A stretch of 64,000 nt of DNA from Bacillus pumilus (GCF_024498355.1 NZ_CP101833.1:2709001-2773000); one strand, 5' to 3'. Numbered from the stretch's first letter, positions 9,710 through 19,427 are shown. The notes: a model not told the origin generated them from the sequence alone. A program made the numbers and translations.

Positions 9710-9827
9710 ACTCCCCCTTGAGCTTTGGTAGGTAATAGGGAAAGTCTATCCTGAAAATCCTATTCGATTAGCCAGCCCCTTGAAGGGCCCCATTGTACAT
9801 TGCCGGGATGCGCCAACATCCTGGCTT
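9700..9827 (-). ncRNA. Antisense RNA antitoxin (RatA-like)
   Basis: A minus-strand promoter with TTTACA (9861-9856) and TACAAT (9839-9834), 16 bases apart, should start RNA near 9827. A 12-bp stem (arms 9749-9738 and 9717-9706) followed by six T residues should end it near 9700. The resulting ~128-nt RNA is fully complementary to the 3' part of the toxin mRNA, including the stop codon. This is the layout of ratA and as-bsr antitoxins, which trigger degradation of the toxin message. Ends are predicted from sequence only. Confidence 0.8.
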
Positions 9828-9833
9828 CTTTTT
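9802..9833 (+). terminator. Toxin mRNA terminator
   Basis: GCCGGGATG pairs with CATCCTGGC around a 6-base loop and is followed by TTCTTTTT. It ends the ~270-nt toxin mRNA exactly where the antisense RNA begins. Confidence 0.85.
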
Positions 9834-9861
9834 ATTGTATGCAAATTACTTTGCATGTAAA
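9834..9861 (-). promoter_or_regulatory. Antitoxin RNA promoter (sigma-A type)
   Basis: Minus strand TTTACA, 16-base spacer, TACAAT. One mismatch to consensus in each box, much stronger than the toxin promoter, as expected for an antitoxin RNA made in excess. Confidence 0.75.
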
Positions 9862-9879
9862 CATAATTTTCTGTTCTTG

Positions 9880-9918
9880 GAATGCTTTAAGAATGCTTCC
9901 AGAATGCTTTGAGCATTC
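9880..9918. repeat. Three phased GAATGCTT repeats plus inverted half-site
   Basis: GAATGCTT occurs at 9880, 9891 and 9902, an exact 11-bp period, followed by the inverted GAGCATTC at 9911-9918. They lie just upstream of the antitoxin promoter. One-helical-turn spacing suggests a protein-binding array. The binding protein is unknown. Confidence 0.6.
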
Positions 9919-9992
9919 TAATTGCATTATAACACATTCCTTTTTAAATTCGCCAATATTACTTAGCGAATTCACTCGTACCAAATAACGAA

Positions 9993-10436
9993 TTAAAAAG
10001 AATTCTTCAGCTTCTCAGGCAGGTCAAAATCCTCGAATGTGAAAGGAACTTCTTCTTCAAGTGCCTCTGAATCTACATCCAGTCCAGCAATTTTAGCTGA
10101 ATCAAAGTTGACATCAAATAATGTCACACGCTCTGTGCCTCGGCCAGATGACTTATCTTCAAGCACAGCTTGAAGAGTGAAATAAGGATCTTCTCCTTTT
10201 TTCACATAGTTGAGCATTAATTGCACGAAACGTGATGTGACTTTATAGAACGTCGCAGTTCCTGTTCCGTTTGCACCGGTTGTTTTATGACCAGTCATTC
10301 GGCGGCCCATGACATTGACTTCTGATTTGTTTTTCTCCACATTTGCTTCGAAGGTTTTGATAAATGCAAGCTCCTCACCTTCTAAGAAAAGACGACCTTC
10401 TTTACCTGAAATAGTATTTTGCGCTTTAAAAGCCAT
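9993..10436 (-). CDS. xkdM: XkdM tail tube protein
   Basis: 147 aa, the size of PBSX XkdM (the gp19-like tube of contractile tails). Conserved features include GRLFLEGEELAFIKTFEANVEKNK and MGRRMTGHKTTGANGTGTATFYK. It directly follows the sheath gene by one base and precedes the toxin-antitoxin interval. Many copies per particle are expected to stack inside the sheath. Confidence 0.92.
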   Translation of the reverse strand: MAFKAQNTISGKEGRLFLEGEELAFIKTFEANVEKNKSEVNVMGRRMTGHKTTGANGTGTATFYKVTSRFVQLMLNYVKKGEDPYFTLQAVLEDKSSGRGTERVTLFDVNFDSAKIAGLDVDSEALEEEVPFTFEDFDLPEKLKNSF

Positions 10437-10437
10437 C

Positions 10438-11784
10438 TTACTTCACCTCCACATTGAAATAGAATTTTTCTGCTGCATCTACTGGTTGAACCGCTAAATC
10501 GATGATAAATCCATCACGATCTTCATTGAGACCAATCACGATATCTGTTTCTGAGTTAAAGCCTGTAATGCCGCTGCCATCTTGAAGCTGTGTGAGATAC
10601 TGCGTAATGAGTGTTTTCACAAGCTGCACACCATCATCTGATGCTGGAATGTCATTGCCATTGGCTTTACGTAATTTAATCAAATTTTTCAATTCAAACG
10701 TTAAATCATTGTTAATCGCATCAAGCACACGAATGATTTTGTTTTTCGCCATTTGCTGGTTCTTTTCAGCCGTGAAGCTTGTTAAGGAGTTAATATCTTT
10801 TTCAACGCTCACAGTACGGTCCCGGGCATCAAAGGTGAAAAGAAACTCCCCTTGTGATAATCTGTATTCTACTTGATCATTATCAAGGCGTTCTAATGTA
10901 TCTACTGCTCCTTCGTATTCAACAAAGGTAAGTGACTGATTGAAGTTCGCTCCTGCACTTGCACCTGCGACCCATGCTGTTGTTTGTGCAGGCGTCAGTT
11001 CTGTTCCGTCTTCTAGAACAACACCGCTTGTGACATTGATGATCCCCTCTTGGTCAGCTGCATAATTGGCGACAACCCCTTGCACCTTACGTCCTTGCTT
11101 ATCGCGTAAACGCTCGATAAATGAGGCAAAGGTTGCTTTTAATTGCTCGCTATTATCGACCGGAAGAGCAATGACATCAAAGTATTCTGTTTCGGCTGCT
11201 TCTAGGAAAGCTGTGTAATCTGCAACACTTGCCACACCATTTTTCCCGCCGCTTAGTGCCACACCAGCTGTGATAACTGCTTCACCTTCACCAGAAAATT
11301 GAACATATTTGTTTTTCACAAGATCTTTGACATCAGTCACAACCTGCTTATCGACAATATCTGTTCCAAGATAGGTGATAACGTCGCGCTTTGTGCTATC
11401 AAGTACATTTTCTGCGACTTGTACTGTGATCTCATTTCCTTTTAGGCCGCCATAATTTGCTGTAACCACAAAATTTTCAGCGATTTCGGCTTTGGCTGGC
11501 TCCCCTTCATTTAAGCGGTAAAGCAAGACTGTTTGTGCTTTTTTCTTTGCTTCACGGAAAAGAAGGAGTGACTTATCATCAATGTTGAGTCCGACCTTTT
11601 TATTTAAGTCTTCCATATTGGAAATGGAAATAAAGGTTTTTGGTTCTCCCCAGCTCATCACAAGAGGAAGTGCCACCGTACCTCGATCGCCTAAAGTAAT
11701 TCGCTGCTCTGCTGTTGTTTTAAAATTAAAGTAAATGCCAGGACGCTTTTTCTCTGTTCCTGGTGTAAAAGTGCCTCCGTTCAT
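10438..11784 (-). CDS. xkdK: XkdK tail sheath protein
   Basis: 448 aa (PBSX XkdK is about 466). It polymerises around the tube and contracts. N-terminal GGTFTPGTEKKRPGIYFNF and the C-terminal TDIVIGLNEDRDGFIIDLAVQ are typical of the Gram-positive contractile sheath family. It is followed within one base by the tube gene, as in all PBSX-like operons. Confidence 0.93.
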   Translation of the reverse strand: MNGGTFTPGTEKKRPGIYFNFKTTAEQRITLGDRGTVALPLVMSWGEPKTFISISNMEDLNKKVGLNIDDKSLLLFREAKKKAQTVLLYRLNEGEPAKAEIAENFVVTANYGGLKGNEITVQVAENVLDSTKRDVITYLGTDIVDKQVVTDVKDLVKNKYVQFSGEGEAVITAGVALSGGKNGVASVADYTAFLEAAETEYFDVIALPVDNSEQLKATFASFIERLRDKQGRKVQGVVANYAADQEGIINVTSGVVLEDGTELTPAQTTAWVAGASAGANFNQSLTFVEYEGAVDTLERLDNDQVEYRLSQGEFLFTFDARDRTVSVEKDINSLTSFTAEKNQQMAKNKIIRVLDAINNDLTFELKNLIKLRKANGNDIPASDDGVQLVKTLITQYLTQLQDGSGITGFNSETDIVIGLNEDRDGFIIDLAVQPVDAAEKFYFNVEVK

Positions 11785-11787
11785 CCT

Positions 11788-12000
11788 TTAAACCTCCTTG
11801 GACAAAAAAGCATCAATGTGCTTCTTTGCTTCTGTTTTTGTAATTGGTTGATGCTTGATATAAAAAAGAGCACCTTCAAGGATTTCTGGTTTTACCCCAA
11901 AAAGATCCTTACTGTGCTCTTTTAAGGCTTCAAATGAAAAGCCAAATTCTTTTTCTTCGCCAGCTGTTTGATCGAGCTGTGCTTTTTTAGTCTTGCTCAC
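11788..12000 (-). CDS. YqzN/YkzM-type small phage protein
   Basis: 70 aa. SFEALKEHSKDLFGVKPEIL and ITKTEAKKHIDAFLSKEV fit the YqzN/YkzM small-protein family found just upstream of the sheath gene in PBSX and skin. It overlaps the XkdJ-like gene by 14 bases. Function is unknown; the KPEI/AKKHID pattern recalls a short helical DNA- or protein-binding fold, which is only inference. Confidence 0.75.
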   Translation of the reverse strand: MSKTKKAQLDQTAGEEKEFGFSFEALKEHSKDLFGVKPEILEGALFYIKHQPITKTEAKKHIDAFLSKEV

Positions 12001-12442
12001 GTTTGATCACCCCATCTGAAAAATTGATATTTTCAAGGCTTGTCTGTTTGTCTCGGTTGTACCAATAGCTGCTATCCCACGTCAGGACAATCGCTGCTAC
12101 GCCTTGATCTATGATTCTTGTTTCCACTCTTTTTATGCGGACATAATCATCAAGCACCTCTCCATCTTCACTCATCATCTGAATGATTTGACGATCAGCA
12201 AGCAATGCATCGACGACTGTTTCTGCTGCATCATGCGCTTTTTCTGTATCGATATGAAACACTTTCACTTGCAGCGAATAAGATTTCATAAAGGTAGATA
12301 TCGTATCTGGACCGCTGATGACTGTCACTGGCGGCACATAAACAGACGGAACTTGAAAGCGCTCTGGCAGAAGACGATCATACATTGTTACAGGAAATTG
12401 TGTGTAAATAAAATGCATGATTGCCCCGACTTCTTGATTCAT
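11987..12442 (-). CDS. xkdJ: XkdJ-like tail terminator/completion protein
   Basis: 151 aa, matching XkdJ/YqbJ (about 150). Position between the gp10-like protein and the sheath is that of a tail terminator. Segments LPERFQVPSVYVPPVTVISG and AIVLTWDSSYWYNRD are notable. The function is inferred from position and family. Confidence 0.8.
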   Translation of the reverse strand: MNQEVGAIMHFIYTQFPVTMYDRLLPERFQVPSVYVPPVTVISGPDTISTFMKSYSLQVKVFHIDTEKAHDAAETVVDALLADRQIIQMMSEDGEVLDDYVRIKRVETRIIDQGVAAIVLTWDSSYWYNRDKQTSLENINFSDGVIKREQD

Positions 12443-12446
12443 TCAA

Positions 12447-12944
12447 TCACCTCCCAAAATGTCGATCGATCCAGCTTTGAAGCTTCCGATCTAGCGAATG
12501 TTCAAACATTTGCTCATAGAGCATGACAGCATGGTCCCAGTAGCCATTTCCATTCATCCATTGAGATGCAAGCATCATTCCTGTACTTGCATTCGGATCA
12601 TATTCAAAGCGGCCACCAGCCCACCTGCCAGGGACCCATCTTCGCTCTCCATTTGAAGAAGTGGCATGTCCGTCATTGACGTATGAGGCATAATCTAGCT
12701 GCGTCCCCACTTCAAGCGTGAGACCGTCTCGTGAGATGAGGAAATGATTCTCCTTGTCACCTTGCCTAAAGGAGCTTAGAAGCCGGCCTGTATCGACAGC
12801 ATTCTCCTTGATTAATTCATCCTGAATGATGTCTAAAAGCTGCAAGCCCTTCTCCTGTAACCATTCTTGATACTCCGCCTTTAAGCCGCCATCACACGCC
12901 GTCTTCAGCTGTGAAAGCAGCCGGTCAAGTCCATCAATTTTCAT
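12447..12944 (-). CDS. xkdI: XkdI, HK97 gp10-type head-tail connector protein
   Basis: 165 aa (XkdI about 164). The sequence DTGRLLSSFRQGDKE followed by TQLDYASYVNDGHATS is the signature of HK97 gp10-like proteins that join head and tail. It overlaps its neighbours by a few bases. Confidence 0.88.
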   Translation of the reverse strand: MKIDGLDRLLSQLKTACDGGLKAEYQEWLQEKGLQLLDIIQDELIKENAVDTGRLLSSFRQGDKENHFLISRDGLTLEVGTQLDYASYVNDGHATSSNGERRWVPGRWAGGRFEYDPNASTGMMLASQWMNGNGYWDHAVMLYEQMFEHSLDRKLQSWIDRHFGR

Positions 12945-13297
12945 AGATGTTCCTTCCTGACTGCCAACACTTCAATGTGATGATTTTTCACTATTTTGGG
13001 CTGCTGTAATTTGAGTGAAACCCCGTTCCATACTATTTTGTCATGCAAGCGAATATCACTTGCTAAAGGAAAATGGACAAGATAGGACTGATAAATCACT
13101 GTATTCGGTTCTTCCTGCACGAGTGACTGGTTTTTTTCTATGACATAGCAAGAGAGATTTCTCAAGCTTGGCGCATCAGGATAAGTGAGTGTTATTTGCA
13201 AATCTCCAGGTGGAATCCCGAATTTCCCGCGGACAGCCTCCTCGTGTTCAAGGTGAAAAAGATCACAGCGATCCGTTAATAAAGATTGATAACTCAT
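12941..13297 (-). CDS. xkdH: XkdH head completion protein (DUF3599)
   Basis: 118 aa, the length of PBSX XkdH. It contains TDRCDLFHLE near the start and GIPPGDLQITLTYPDAPS. DUF3599 proteins act as head-closure stoppers in SPP1-like assembly, so that role is inferred. Both ends overlap neighbouring genes by 4 bases. Confidence 0.84.
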   Translation of the reverse strand: MSYQSLLTDRCDLFHLEHEEAVRGKFGIPPGDLQITLTYPDAPSLRNLSCYVIEKNQSLVQEEPNTVIYQSYLVHFPLASDIRLHDKIVWNGVSLKLQQPKIVKNHHIEVLAVRKEHL

Positions 13298-13677
13298 AAT
13301 GATCTCACCTTTAATTTGGCACTGCCGCCAGTGAGCGATGGTTCAATGTAATCAACAAGCAGGGCATATACATAGGGCCTGCCTTTGACTTGTTCAGCTG
13401 CCTTCGCATATGAATAATCGCCCATTTTTTCTGACGTAAAGCCTTTCATCATAGATTCATCATCATTCAGCATGGCAAAGTATTGGGCCATTTTTAATAA
13501 TGCGATCCTTGCTTTTTCAGGGAGGGGCTGATATTTTTCGTTTGTGAAATCGTGACCTACGATCTGAAATACTGCAGCTTCTGCTTCGATAATATCTGCT
13601 GTCAGTCTCTCTACAGATCGATTTTTCACACGATCAAATACAGAATAGGCTTGTACTTCCTCAGCAGAAATAATCAT
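13294..13677 (-). CDS. YqbG-like head completion/adaptor protein (DUF3199)
   Basis: 127 aa. MIISAEEVQAYSVFDRVKN and EAEAAVFQIVGHDF match the YqbG (skin) family that follows the capsid gene. By position it is the portal adaptor, comparable to SPP1 gp15. It starts 13 bases after the capsid stop. Confidence 0.8.
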   Translation of the reverse strand: MIISAEEVQAYSVFDRVKNRSVERLTADIIEAEAAVFQIVGHDFTNEKYQPLPEKARIALLKMAQYFAMLNDDESMMKGFTSEKMGDYSYAKAAEQVKGRPYVYALLVDYIEPSLTGGSAKLKVRSL

Positions 13678-13690
13678 GGCCTGCCGTCAC

Positions 13691-14614
13691 CTACTCTTTC
13701 ACTTTCATCACTTTTGCTACAGCATCCTCTTCCTCAAATTTGCTGTCTAGCTTCGCTGTCAGGACAATAATAAACTTACGGCTGCGAATATCTTTTTCTA
13801 CTTCAATACGAATATTGCGAGAAAAACCTACGATAATGTTTTTAGGGTGTGTCAGTAAAATATCTGATACGTCTGTTCCTGCTTCGTCATATGGCTGCAT
13901 ATTGGCAAGACCTTTGACCGGGACACCAAACGCAGAGGAAAGTCCGCCTTGAATTGCCGCATCTCCTAAGCCGGTCTGACGGTTTGCTACTTGATCCTTC
14001 CACTCGACCTCTAGACTTGGAGATGTGTAGAAACGGAAATCCTGAGGAACACGTAAATATTTTGATGGCATCGCTTTATAGGCTTGTTTGAACATTTGAC
14101 GGCTAATTTCTGCTCCATTTGCATCTACAATATGAGATACTGCTTGTTTTCGTACGCCATCCATTTGAGCTAAAAACGGATCTGATGATGTTGTATCACC
14201 ATTGACGATCAGCTCTTCAATATCTACCGCCGCTCGTTCTGCCAGCATTTGCATAACGGTCTGCTGAATCCCGTCTTTTTCAATATTGTTTTCAATGCTG
14301 TCGTAGGTCATGTGAATTTCTGCAATGACCTCTTTCGCATTTAGCTGGACAGTGCTTGTCGCTGGGACAACACGGTCTTTTGCATCAAGCGCTTTTCCTT
14401 CTTCTGCTGGGCGCAAAATACGCTGGCCGAAGCCGATTTTTTCGATTTTTTGTGAATCACTTTCCATCGGAATGATGCGTGCATCATTTAAAACGGTTGG
14501 TGTGTTTTGCATCATTCTAATGAATGTGTTGGATTGGGTTGCGTTCATGAGACCGCCGGTTTTTAAGCTGGCAAGTGTCATTTCAGCCTTGCGAATCAAC
14601 TCTTGATTTCTCAC
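13691..14614 (-). CDS. xkdG: XkdG major capsid protein
   Basis: 307 aa (PBSX XkdG about 311). It carries an HK97-fold encapsulin-like organisation: [36 protein letters not shown] and a C-terminal [22 protein letters not shown]. It lies directly downstream of the protease gene, as expected for coordinated prohead assembly. No deletions were seen. Confidence 0.93.
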   Translation of the reverse strand: MRNQELIRKAEMTLASLKTGGLMNATQSNTFIRMMQNTPTVLNDARIIPMESDSQKIEKIGFGQRILRPAEEGKALDAKDRVVPATSTVQLNAKEVIAEIHMTYDSIENNIEKDGIQQTVMQMLAERAAVDIEELIVNGDTTSSDPFLAQMDGVRKQAVSHIVDANGAEISRQMFKQAYKAMPSKYLRVPQDFRFYTSPSLEVEWKDQVANRQTGLGDAAIQGGLSSAFGVPVKGLANMQPYDEAGTDVSDILLTHPKNIIVGFSRNIRIEVEKDIRSRKFIIVLTAKLDSKFEEEDAVAKVMKVKE

Positions 14615-14636
14615 ACTGTTTCCTCCTTATTTAGGC

Positions 14637-15722
14637 TTATAGTAAGCCATCCCATATGGGCTTTGTCCTGTCGTTTTGTGTATCGTGGATTGTTTGTTTT
14701 GAAATGCCCCGCGCTTTTTCAAGCATGTGAATCCGCTCTGAAATAGGCAAAAGCTGCTGCTGAAGCACTTGGTGAATGGCTGCTTTTTCTCTGCTGGCTG
14801 ATTTCTCTAATGAAGAGAGCTGATGACGAATCGGCGCAACCACTTGCTCCAGCACCTTTTGGACCGGTTCTTCTTCTTGACCTGTCTCTGGTTTTTCCGC
14901 TTGCTGTAAGACGTTTTCGATTGCCATTTTTGCTTTTTCCAGCTCGTTCACCTGATCCGCCGTCAATCCGGCATCTTGCTTTTGAACGGATGCTGGCCTT
15001 TCGCCAATCGTTTGAAGCACATCATCTGTCTTCAAAACATCCTGCACCATTGGTATCAATTGTTCAAGCGCAGCTCTTACGCTAGACTCATCACCATCAC
15101 TCGACTGTAAGGTTTCCAGCAGATGGTCTAAAACGCTCCAAAATTGTTGTGACATGTTTGCACCTTCCTCTTTCAAAAAGAAATTTTTCAGCAAAGAAAA
15201 AAGCCCTCTCTCATTCGTGCCTTGAGATAGGAGCTGATCTTGTTCTTCTATTGCCACGATGTCCGCCGTCCCAGCCATTGAGTAGCCTGTAATGTGGCCC
15301 TGCTGAATTTGATCCCAAATATCTTGTGAAGCCTTTGTCACAAGCACCCAAGATCCTTTTTGAATCAATTCCCCGCCTACTTCAAAATCCGCCGGGGCAA
15401 TGTATGATTCAACGACTTCGCCAACACCATCTTGAAAATCATGCTGTTTGTCAATATGACGGGCATCCTTCATAAAACCGTGTGCCGCTCTTTCAATTTC
15501 CTTGGCTGACATAAAGTCTTGGTGTGCATCCAGTGTATTCGGTTCATACACGACACCATACACGAGGCGATGAGCATCTTCTGCCTTTGTGAGGACACTG
15601 ATTTCCTTTTGAAAGTCAGGCTGCCTCTTCTTTGCTTTCATTAAAAAGAATTTCTTTTGGTTTGCTGCCCTGTCCACGTAGGAAACATGTGTAATTTTTG
15701 CGTTTTTTAATTCTCTTGGCAT
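14637..15722 (-). CDS. xkdF: XkdF prohead protease
   Basis: I choose the ATG at 15722 (MPRELKNAKITHVSYVDRA), which has GGGGGTG before it and matches the PBSX XkdF start; this gives 361 aa. The N-terminal half is the XkdF-type putative serine protease (HIDKQHDFQDGVGEVVESY, GSWVLVTKASQDIWDQIQ). The C-terminal half is Glu/Gln-rich and helical, like a fused scaffold. Confidence 0.88.
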   Translation of the reverse strand: MPRELKNAKITHVSYVDRAANQKKFFLMKAKKRQPDFQKEISVLTKAEDAHRLVYGVVYEPNTLDAHQDFMSAKEIERAAHGFMKDARHIDKQHDFQDGVGEVVESYIAPADFEVGGELIQKGSWVLVTKASQDIWDQIQQGHITGYSMAGTADIVAIEEQDQLLSQGTNERGLFSLLKNFFLKEEGANMSQQFWSVLDHLLETLQSSDGDESSVRAALEQLIPMVQDVLKTDDVLQTIGERPASVQKQDAGLTADQVNELEKAKMAIENVLQQAEKPETGQEEEPVQKVLEQVVAPIRHQLSSLEKSASREKAAIHQVLQQQLLPISERIHMLEKARGISKQTIHDTQNDRTKPIWDGLL

Positions 15723-15759
15723 ATGTTCACCCCCTTTCAAAAAGCTCACGTCCTTCTGT

Positions 15760-17217
15760 TTATTTCTCCAGCTGGTTCGGCTCTGATTGAGGCTGTTCTT
15801 CAGCTGATTTGATGCGGCTTTCTAAGGGCCGGTGATAGAACTCCTCTGGCCATTCCTCTAACGTTTTCCCAAGAATGCGTCCCGCCAGATCTCGCAAATC
15901 GTTTGGTGACACTGCCCCAGCTTGAATAAATGGCGTAAGAACCTTGGCGATCTCTAATGGATCTCTAAAATCAGGTCCATTTAATAGAAAGCGGACATGC
16001 CATATATCAAGGTCCGGCAGGAAAAGGGTATTAAGTTTCCCTGTAATGAGATGCCGCTCAGGCTGAAATACTTGCTCCTCTGTTGTTTTACGCGCAGTAT
16101 CTGCTGTGGCTTTGTTATAGTCTTGAGACTCGCCAGTGTAAATAGGCGGCAGGCGAAAAGCGGAGCGTATTTTGTTCCTAGTTTTTTCGTCGTATTCTAA
16201 AAAGAGCGCATCCTCTTGCAGGATCTCTGCTAAGGATTTAAAGTTCACTTTGACATTTGATACATCTTCTTCACCTGTTAACCCTTTTTCCGTCGGAAGA
16301 CCTTCTACTTCAAGCAATAAAAATTTATGGGCATGATCAGATCCTTCAATATCGTCCATATAATCCTGAAGCTGCTGATAGGACGATTCTGACAGCATTC
16401 CATTTTCGACAATAATGGCACCAGGTACATGCCGTCCTTGCTTAAAATAAAGATAGTTCAGTTCTTCTGCTTTGCGCGCTCCGTACATATTCACGATGTT
16501 GCCAATCCAGCGGGGCATCCCATACGTTCCACTGCCGATTTTAAAATGGATCACTTCTGTTGCTTGAAGCGGCTCTGGCGTGGTGTCATCGTATTTGCCT
16601 GTTTCACAATTTAAAATGCGCGGATCACCATACTCCTTAAAAAAGACTTTCTTTTCATTGATCACCTGCACATATTTTCGGAATCGTTTCTTTCGATTCA
16701 TCGTCTTCAACTCGCCGTTTTCTGTGTATCGGAATTCGACGTCGACTGGCTCACTCAGCTTGCAAATGCGGATATGGAGTGCATCTAAATACTCGATTCC
16801 TGCCGGCTTTCCTTGTCCATTTCGCAGCACCTCTAAAAAACCATTGCCCGTTTTCTCTCGGTCTTCGAGGACATAGCCAAGAATCACATCGGCAGACTCA
16901 TCATAGTTCATGTATCTTGTAAACTCTTCAAGTCTTGTCCATTCCTTCTCTGCGGTCTTCTTTTTTGCCGGTTTCACACCTTCTGCATTAAAGTCAAAGG
17001 CGTATTCCACACCAAAACCAAAGCCTAAAATGTTTGTTTTATAGGCATCAATACATTGCTGAAGAATGGTCGAGTACTCTGCCATGCTTTTTAATTCATT
17101 GATATTGTAGGGCGGGGGTACAATGTCATCTTTTTCATAGGAAAATTCATCTTCATACATTTGCTTTGTGTGATCAGACATGTTTGCCTTCATAATCGTT
17201 GCTTTCATTTGTTTCAT
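15760..17217 (-). CDS. xkdE: XkdE portal protein
   Basis: 485 aa (PBSX XkdE about 500), the phage portal family. Seen motifs: [48 protein letters not shown] and [19 protein letters not shown]. Its ATG overlaps the terminase stop by 4 bases and has AGGAGG upstream. It forms the DNA-entry ring used by the terminase. Confidence 0.92.
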   Translation of the reverse strand: MKQMKATIMKANMSDHTKQMYEDEFSYEKDDIVPPPYNINELKSMAEYSTILQQCIDAYKTNILGFGFGVEYAFDFNAEGVKPAKKKTAEKEWTRLEEFTRYMNYDESADVILGYVLEDREKTGNGFLEVLRNGQGKPAGIEYLDALHIRICKLSEPVDVEFRYTENGELKTMNRKKRFRKYVQVINEKKVFFKEYGDPRILNCETGKYDDTTPEPLQATEVIHFKIGSGTYGMPRWIGNIVNMYGARKAEELNYLYFKQGRHVPGAIIVENGMLSESSYQQLQDYMDDIEGSDHAHKFLLLEVEGLPTEKGLTGEEDVSNVKVNFKSLAEILQEDALFLEYDEKTRNKIRSAFRLPPIYTGESQDYNKATADTARKTTEEQVFQPERHLITGKLNTLFLPDLDIWHVRFLLNGPDFRDPLEIAKVLTPFIQAGAVSPNDLRDLAGRILGKTLEEWPEEFYHRPLESRIKSAEEQPQSEPNQLEK

Positions 17218-18524
17218 TGTATGGACCTCCTCTCTCTGTTTGGACGGACACGCTCCGAGGCGGTCTGTTTCAAATCCGTCACTTCATAATCATCCAGCGC
17301 ATACCAGATGGCTGATAATGTGTGCGGATCGATCTGAAATTCATCTTCCTCGAGGCGTCCGTCCTTATCTGCCTTATAGGTCAGTGATTGAAGTTCATAG
17401 ATTGTGTACGGACAAGCATCAGAGCAAATGATTTTCTTAAACCGTTTGATCTTTTTTGTATACTGCAAACGTGAGCCCTGGAACTTATGCCCTGCCACCA
17501 TTTGAAATCCACGCTGCCGAAAATAGTGAATGGTTTTAGGCTCTGCTGCGTCTGCTTTGATGAGTTCCTTTGATTCTACAAACTCTTTCAGATCAACGGC
17601 TGTTTCATCATCTGTTTTCCCGCGGTCGTAATATTCCCAATAAATATATAAGTACTTTTTTTCAGGATCGACGGCTAACCGAATTAACGCATTGTACGAT
17701 TCAACAAAACCAAAATCCATCCCTGCTCGTTTCAGCGGTCTTTCAATCTGCTGAATCGCTTCTACTACGTCAGAATGGCTTCTTACCTCAAATTGAGGAA
17801 AAACCTTTGTGCCATTGATCCCGAAAAATCCCTTCCTCGCAATTCGATAAAGGTCCGGATCGTATTCTTTCAGCTCATCCAGCTGCTTCACATAGCTTTT
17901 AGGCAAAAACAGGTTATCTTCTGCCGTCGAGTGGTGATAGTACGTATCCTTGATAACGACAGTGCGCTTTTTGTATAATGTCTCGTCATCAAGAACAAAT
18001 CGCTTCAGCTGTTCATCTCGAAAGAAATGTCTGTACGTCCAATTATCCTGACCAACGGGATTGGTCGATAACATCATATAAAGAGGTAAAGCCGGGTGCC
18101 TCAGCCTTCCAAGCAGCTCTTTAAAGCCTTCATAAGAAACCTCTGAGCACTCCTCAATCCAAATGATCGAGATATTGTTGATCGACTTCAACTTCTCAGG
18201 CTTGTCCAGCCCTTTAAATAAGATGCTGCTGCCGTTTCGAAACGTTAGTACCAGCGGCGAACTGCGGCACTTCACCACATGATCGATGCCAAGATCGCTG
18301 ACGATTTCTTGTAATAGAGAAAATGTCGACTCTCGGTGCGTATCATACACCTCTCGAATGACAAGTGCTGTCCGCTTTTCTTCAAGGAGTTTTAAGATCA
18401 GTTTCAAAGCAATGTGATAGCTTTTGGATGAGCCATAGCCGCCTACTAAAAATTGAAACTTTTGCTTCCAATCGAAAAGAAAGTGTTCAAAGTGAGGATT
18501 GACTTCTTTTTCAATCAACGTCAT
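17214..18524 (-). CDS. xtmB: XtmB terminase large subunit
   Basis: 436 aa, typical of XtmB. Walker A-like [16 protein letters not shown] sits near residue 32 and Walker B-like [11 protein letters not shown] near 120. The nuclease part includes [19 protein letters not shown] near 240. It packages DNA through the portal; PBSX packages random 13-kb host DNA. The start overlaps xtmA by 4 bases. Confidence 0.93.
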   Translation of the reverse strand: MTLIEKEVNPHFEHFLFDWKQKFQFLVGGYGSSKSYHIALKLILKLLEEKRTALVIREVYDTHRESTFSLLQEIVSDLGIDHVVKCRSSPLVLTFRNGSSILFKGLDKPEKLKSINNISIIWIEECSEVSYEGFKELLGRLRHPALPLYMMLSTNPVGQDNWTYRHFFRDEQLKRFVLDDETLYKKRTVVIKDTYYHHSTAEDNLFLPKSYVKQLDELKEYDPDLYRIARKGFFGINGTKVFPQFEVRSHSDVVEAIQQIERPLKRAGMDFGFVESYNALIRLAVDPEKKYLYIYWEYYDRGKTDDETAVDLKEFVESKELIKADAAEPKTIHYFRQRGFQMVAGHKFQGSRLQYTKKIKRFKKIICSDACPYTIYELQSLTYKADKDGRLEEDEFQIDPHTLSAIWYALDDYEVTDLKQTASERVRPNRERRSIQ

Positions 18525-19168
18525 GAATCGTCCTCTTTTCGCTTGATCATGATGTGAAGATCTTCCTCTTTTTCTTCACGCACTGCTTTTTTTGCTTTTT
18601 CGATCGTCAGTTCGATTTGCTTCAGCCTTAATCTTCTTTCATCCTTCGCGTGAGCGAGCTCTTCAAACTGTTTAATGAGACGTCTCAGCTCCCCCATTGC
18701 ACGAGATTGGGCATTTAAAAAAGTGGCATGCCGATCCCATGAAAATTGAAACGAATATTCTTCTGCTGTGATTTTTGGTTCTGGCTGAATGCCTTCTACT
18801 GTTTCTTCCTCTAATGAAGAGGGCATGTATGTTGCCTTTTTCAGCTCTTTGATCATGTCCTTTTGATCTGCGACATACATGATTCGCTGCGCGCGAATAA
18901 TGGCTGCGTATTGAATTTGAATTTGGTCCCAGATGATATCAAGTGATGTGCGTCCACCCATTTTCTCCATGATTTCAATCGTTTCCTCCGAAAGAAATTG
19001 ATTGAAGATCGAGTGCGCCTGCTTTGCTGATGTTTGTTGTCTTTGCCAGCCGTATCGTCTTTTCCATGATTTGACGGTATGGATGGAGACGTTGTAATGA
19101 TCAGATATCTGCTGGTACGTCATCCCTTTCATATAATCTTTCTTTGCTTGCATCCGTTTATCTTTCAT
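18521..19168 (-). CDS. xtmA: XtmA terminase small subunit
   Basis: 215 aa. The N-terminal helix-turn-helix ([20 protein letters not shown], then SWKRRYGW) binds DNA, followed by a long helical region. It is the first gene of the late operon, 353 bases downstream of xpf. Basic/acidic coiled-coil-like C-terminus ([20 protein letters not shown]). Length fits PBSX XtmA (about 265) but on the short side. Confidence 0.88.
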   Translation of the reverse strand: MKDKRMQAKKDYMKGMTYQQISDHYNVSIHTVKSWKRRYGWQRQQTSAKQAHSIFNQFLSEETIEIMEKMGGRTSLDIIWDQIQIQYAAIIRAQRIMYVADQKDMIKELKKATYMPSSLEEETVEGIQPEPKITAEEYSFQFSWDRHATFLNAQSRAMGELRRLIKQFEELAHAKDERRLRLKQIELTIEKAKKAVREEKEEDLHIMIKRKEDDS

Positions 19169-19198
19169 CTACATTCACCTGCCGCCTCCTTTTAGTTC

Positions 19199-19225
19199 GA
19201 ATGATTCCCTAAAAAGGAATCATTT
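19199..19225. repeat. Left palindromic hairpin flanking repeat copy A
   Basis: AATGATTCC and GGAATCATT form a perfect 9-bp stem around a 7-base loop. The whole 27 bases are repeated without change at 19401-19427. Confidence 0.9.
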
Positions 19226-19400
19226 CAGCGTGTAGACAAACCCTCGCATTCGTTGTCAGGTCTGCGCTCCGGTGCCCACGAATGTCAAATTCGCTCCGCT
19301 CCGGTGCTCGTCCTTCCTAGACTTCAAAGGTTTTCTATCACGCTGAAAAGAAGACAAAGGGCTAAAATAAAGATCATTTTAGCCCTTTGTCAACAATCTG
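19226..19400 (-). mobile_element. 175-bp hairpin-flanked repeat element, copy A (reversed)
   Basis: This 175-bp unit is the reverse complement of the units at 46549-46722 and 59740-59914. It sits between xpf and xtmA in the prophage. Read on the minus strand it has a 15-bp stem (ACAAAGGGCTAAAAT), then CAGCGTG...CACGCTG long-range pairing closing a region with a small CGAAT/ATTCG hairpin. Both sides carry an identical 27-bp palindrome. No coding capacity; any mobilising enzyme would have to come from elsewhere. Confidence 0.85.
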
Positions 19401-19427
19401 GAATGATTCCCTAAAAAGGAATCATTT
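19401..19427. repeat. Right palindromic hairpin flanking repeat copy A
   Basis: Exact 27-bp duplicate of 19199-19225, in the same orientation. Likely the xpf-side copy of a duplicated target. Confidence 0.9.
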
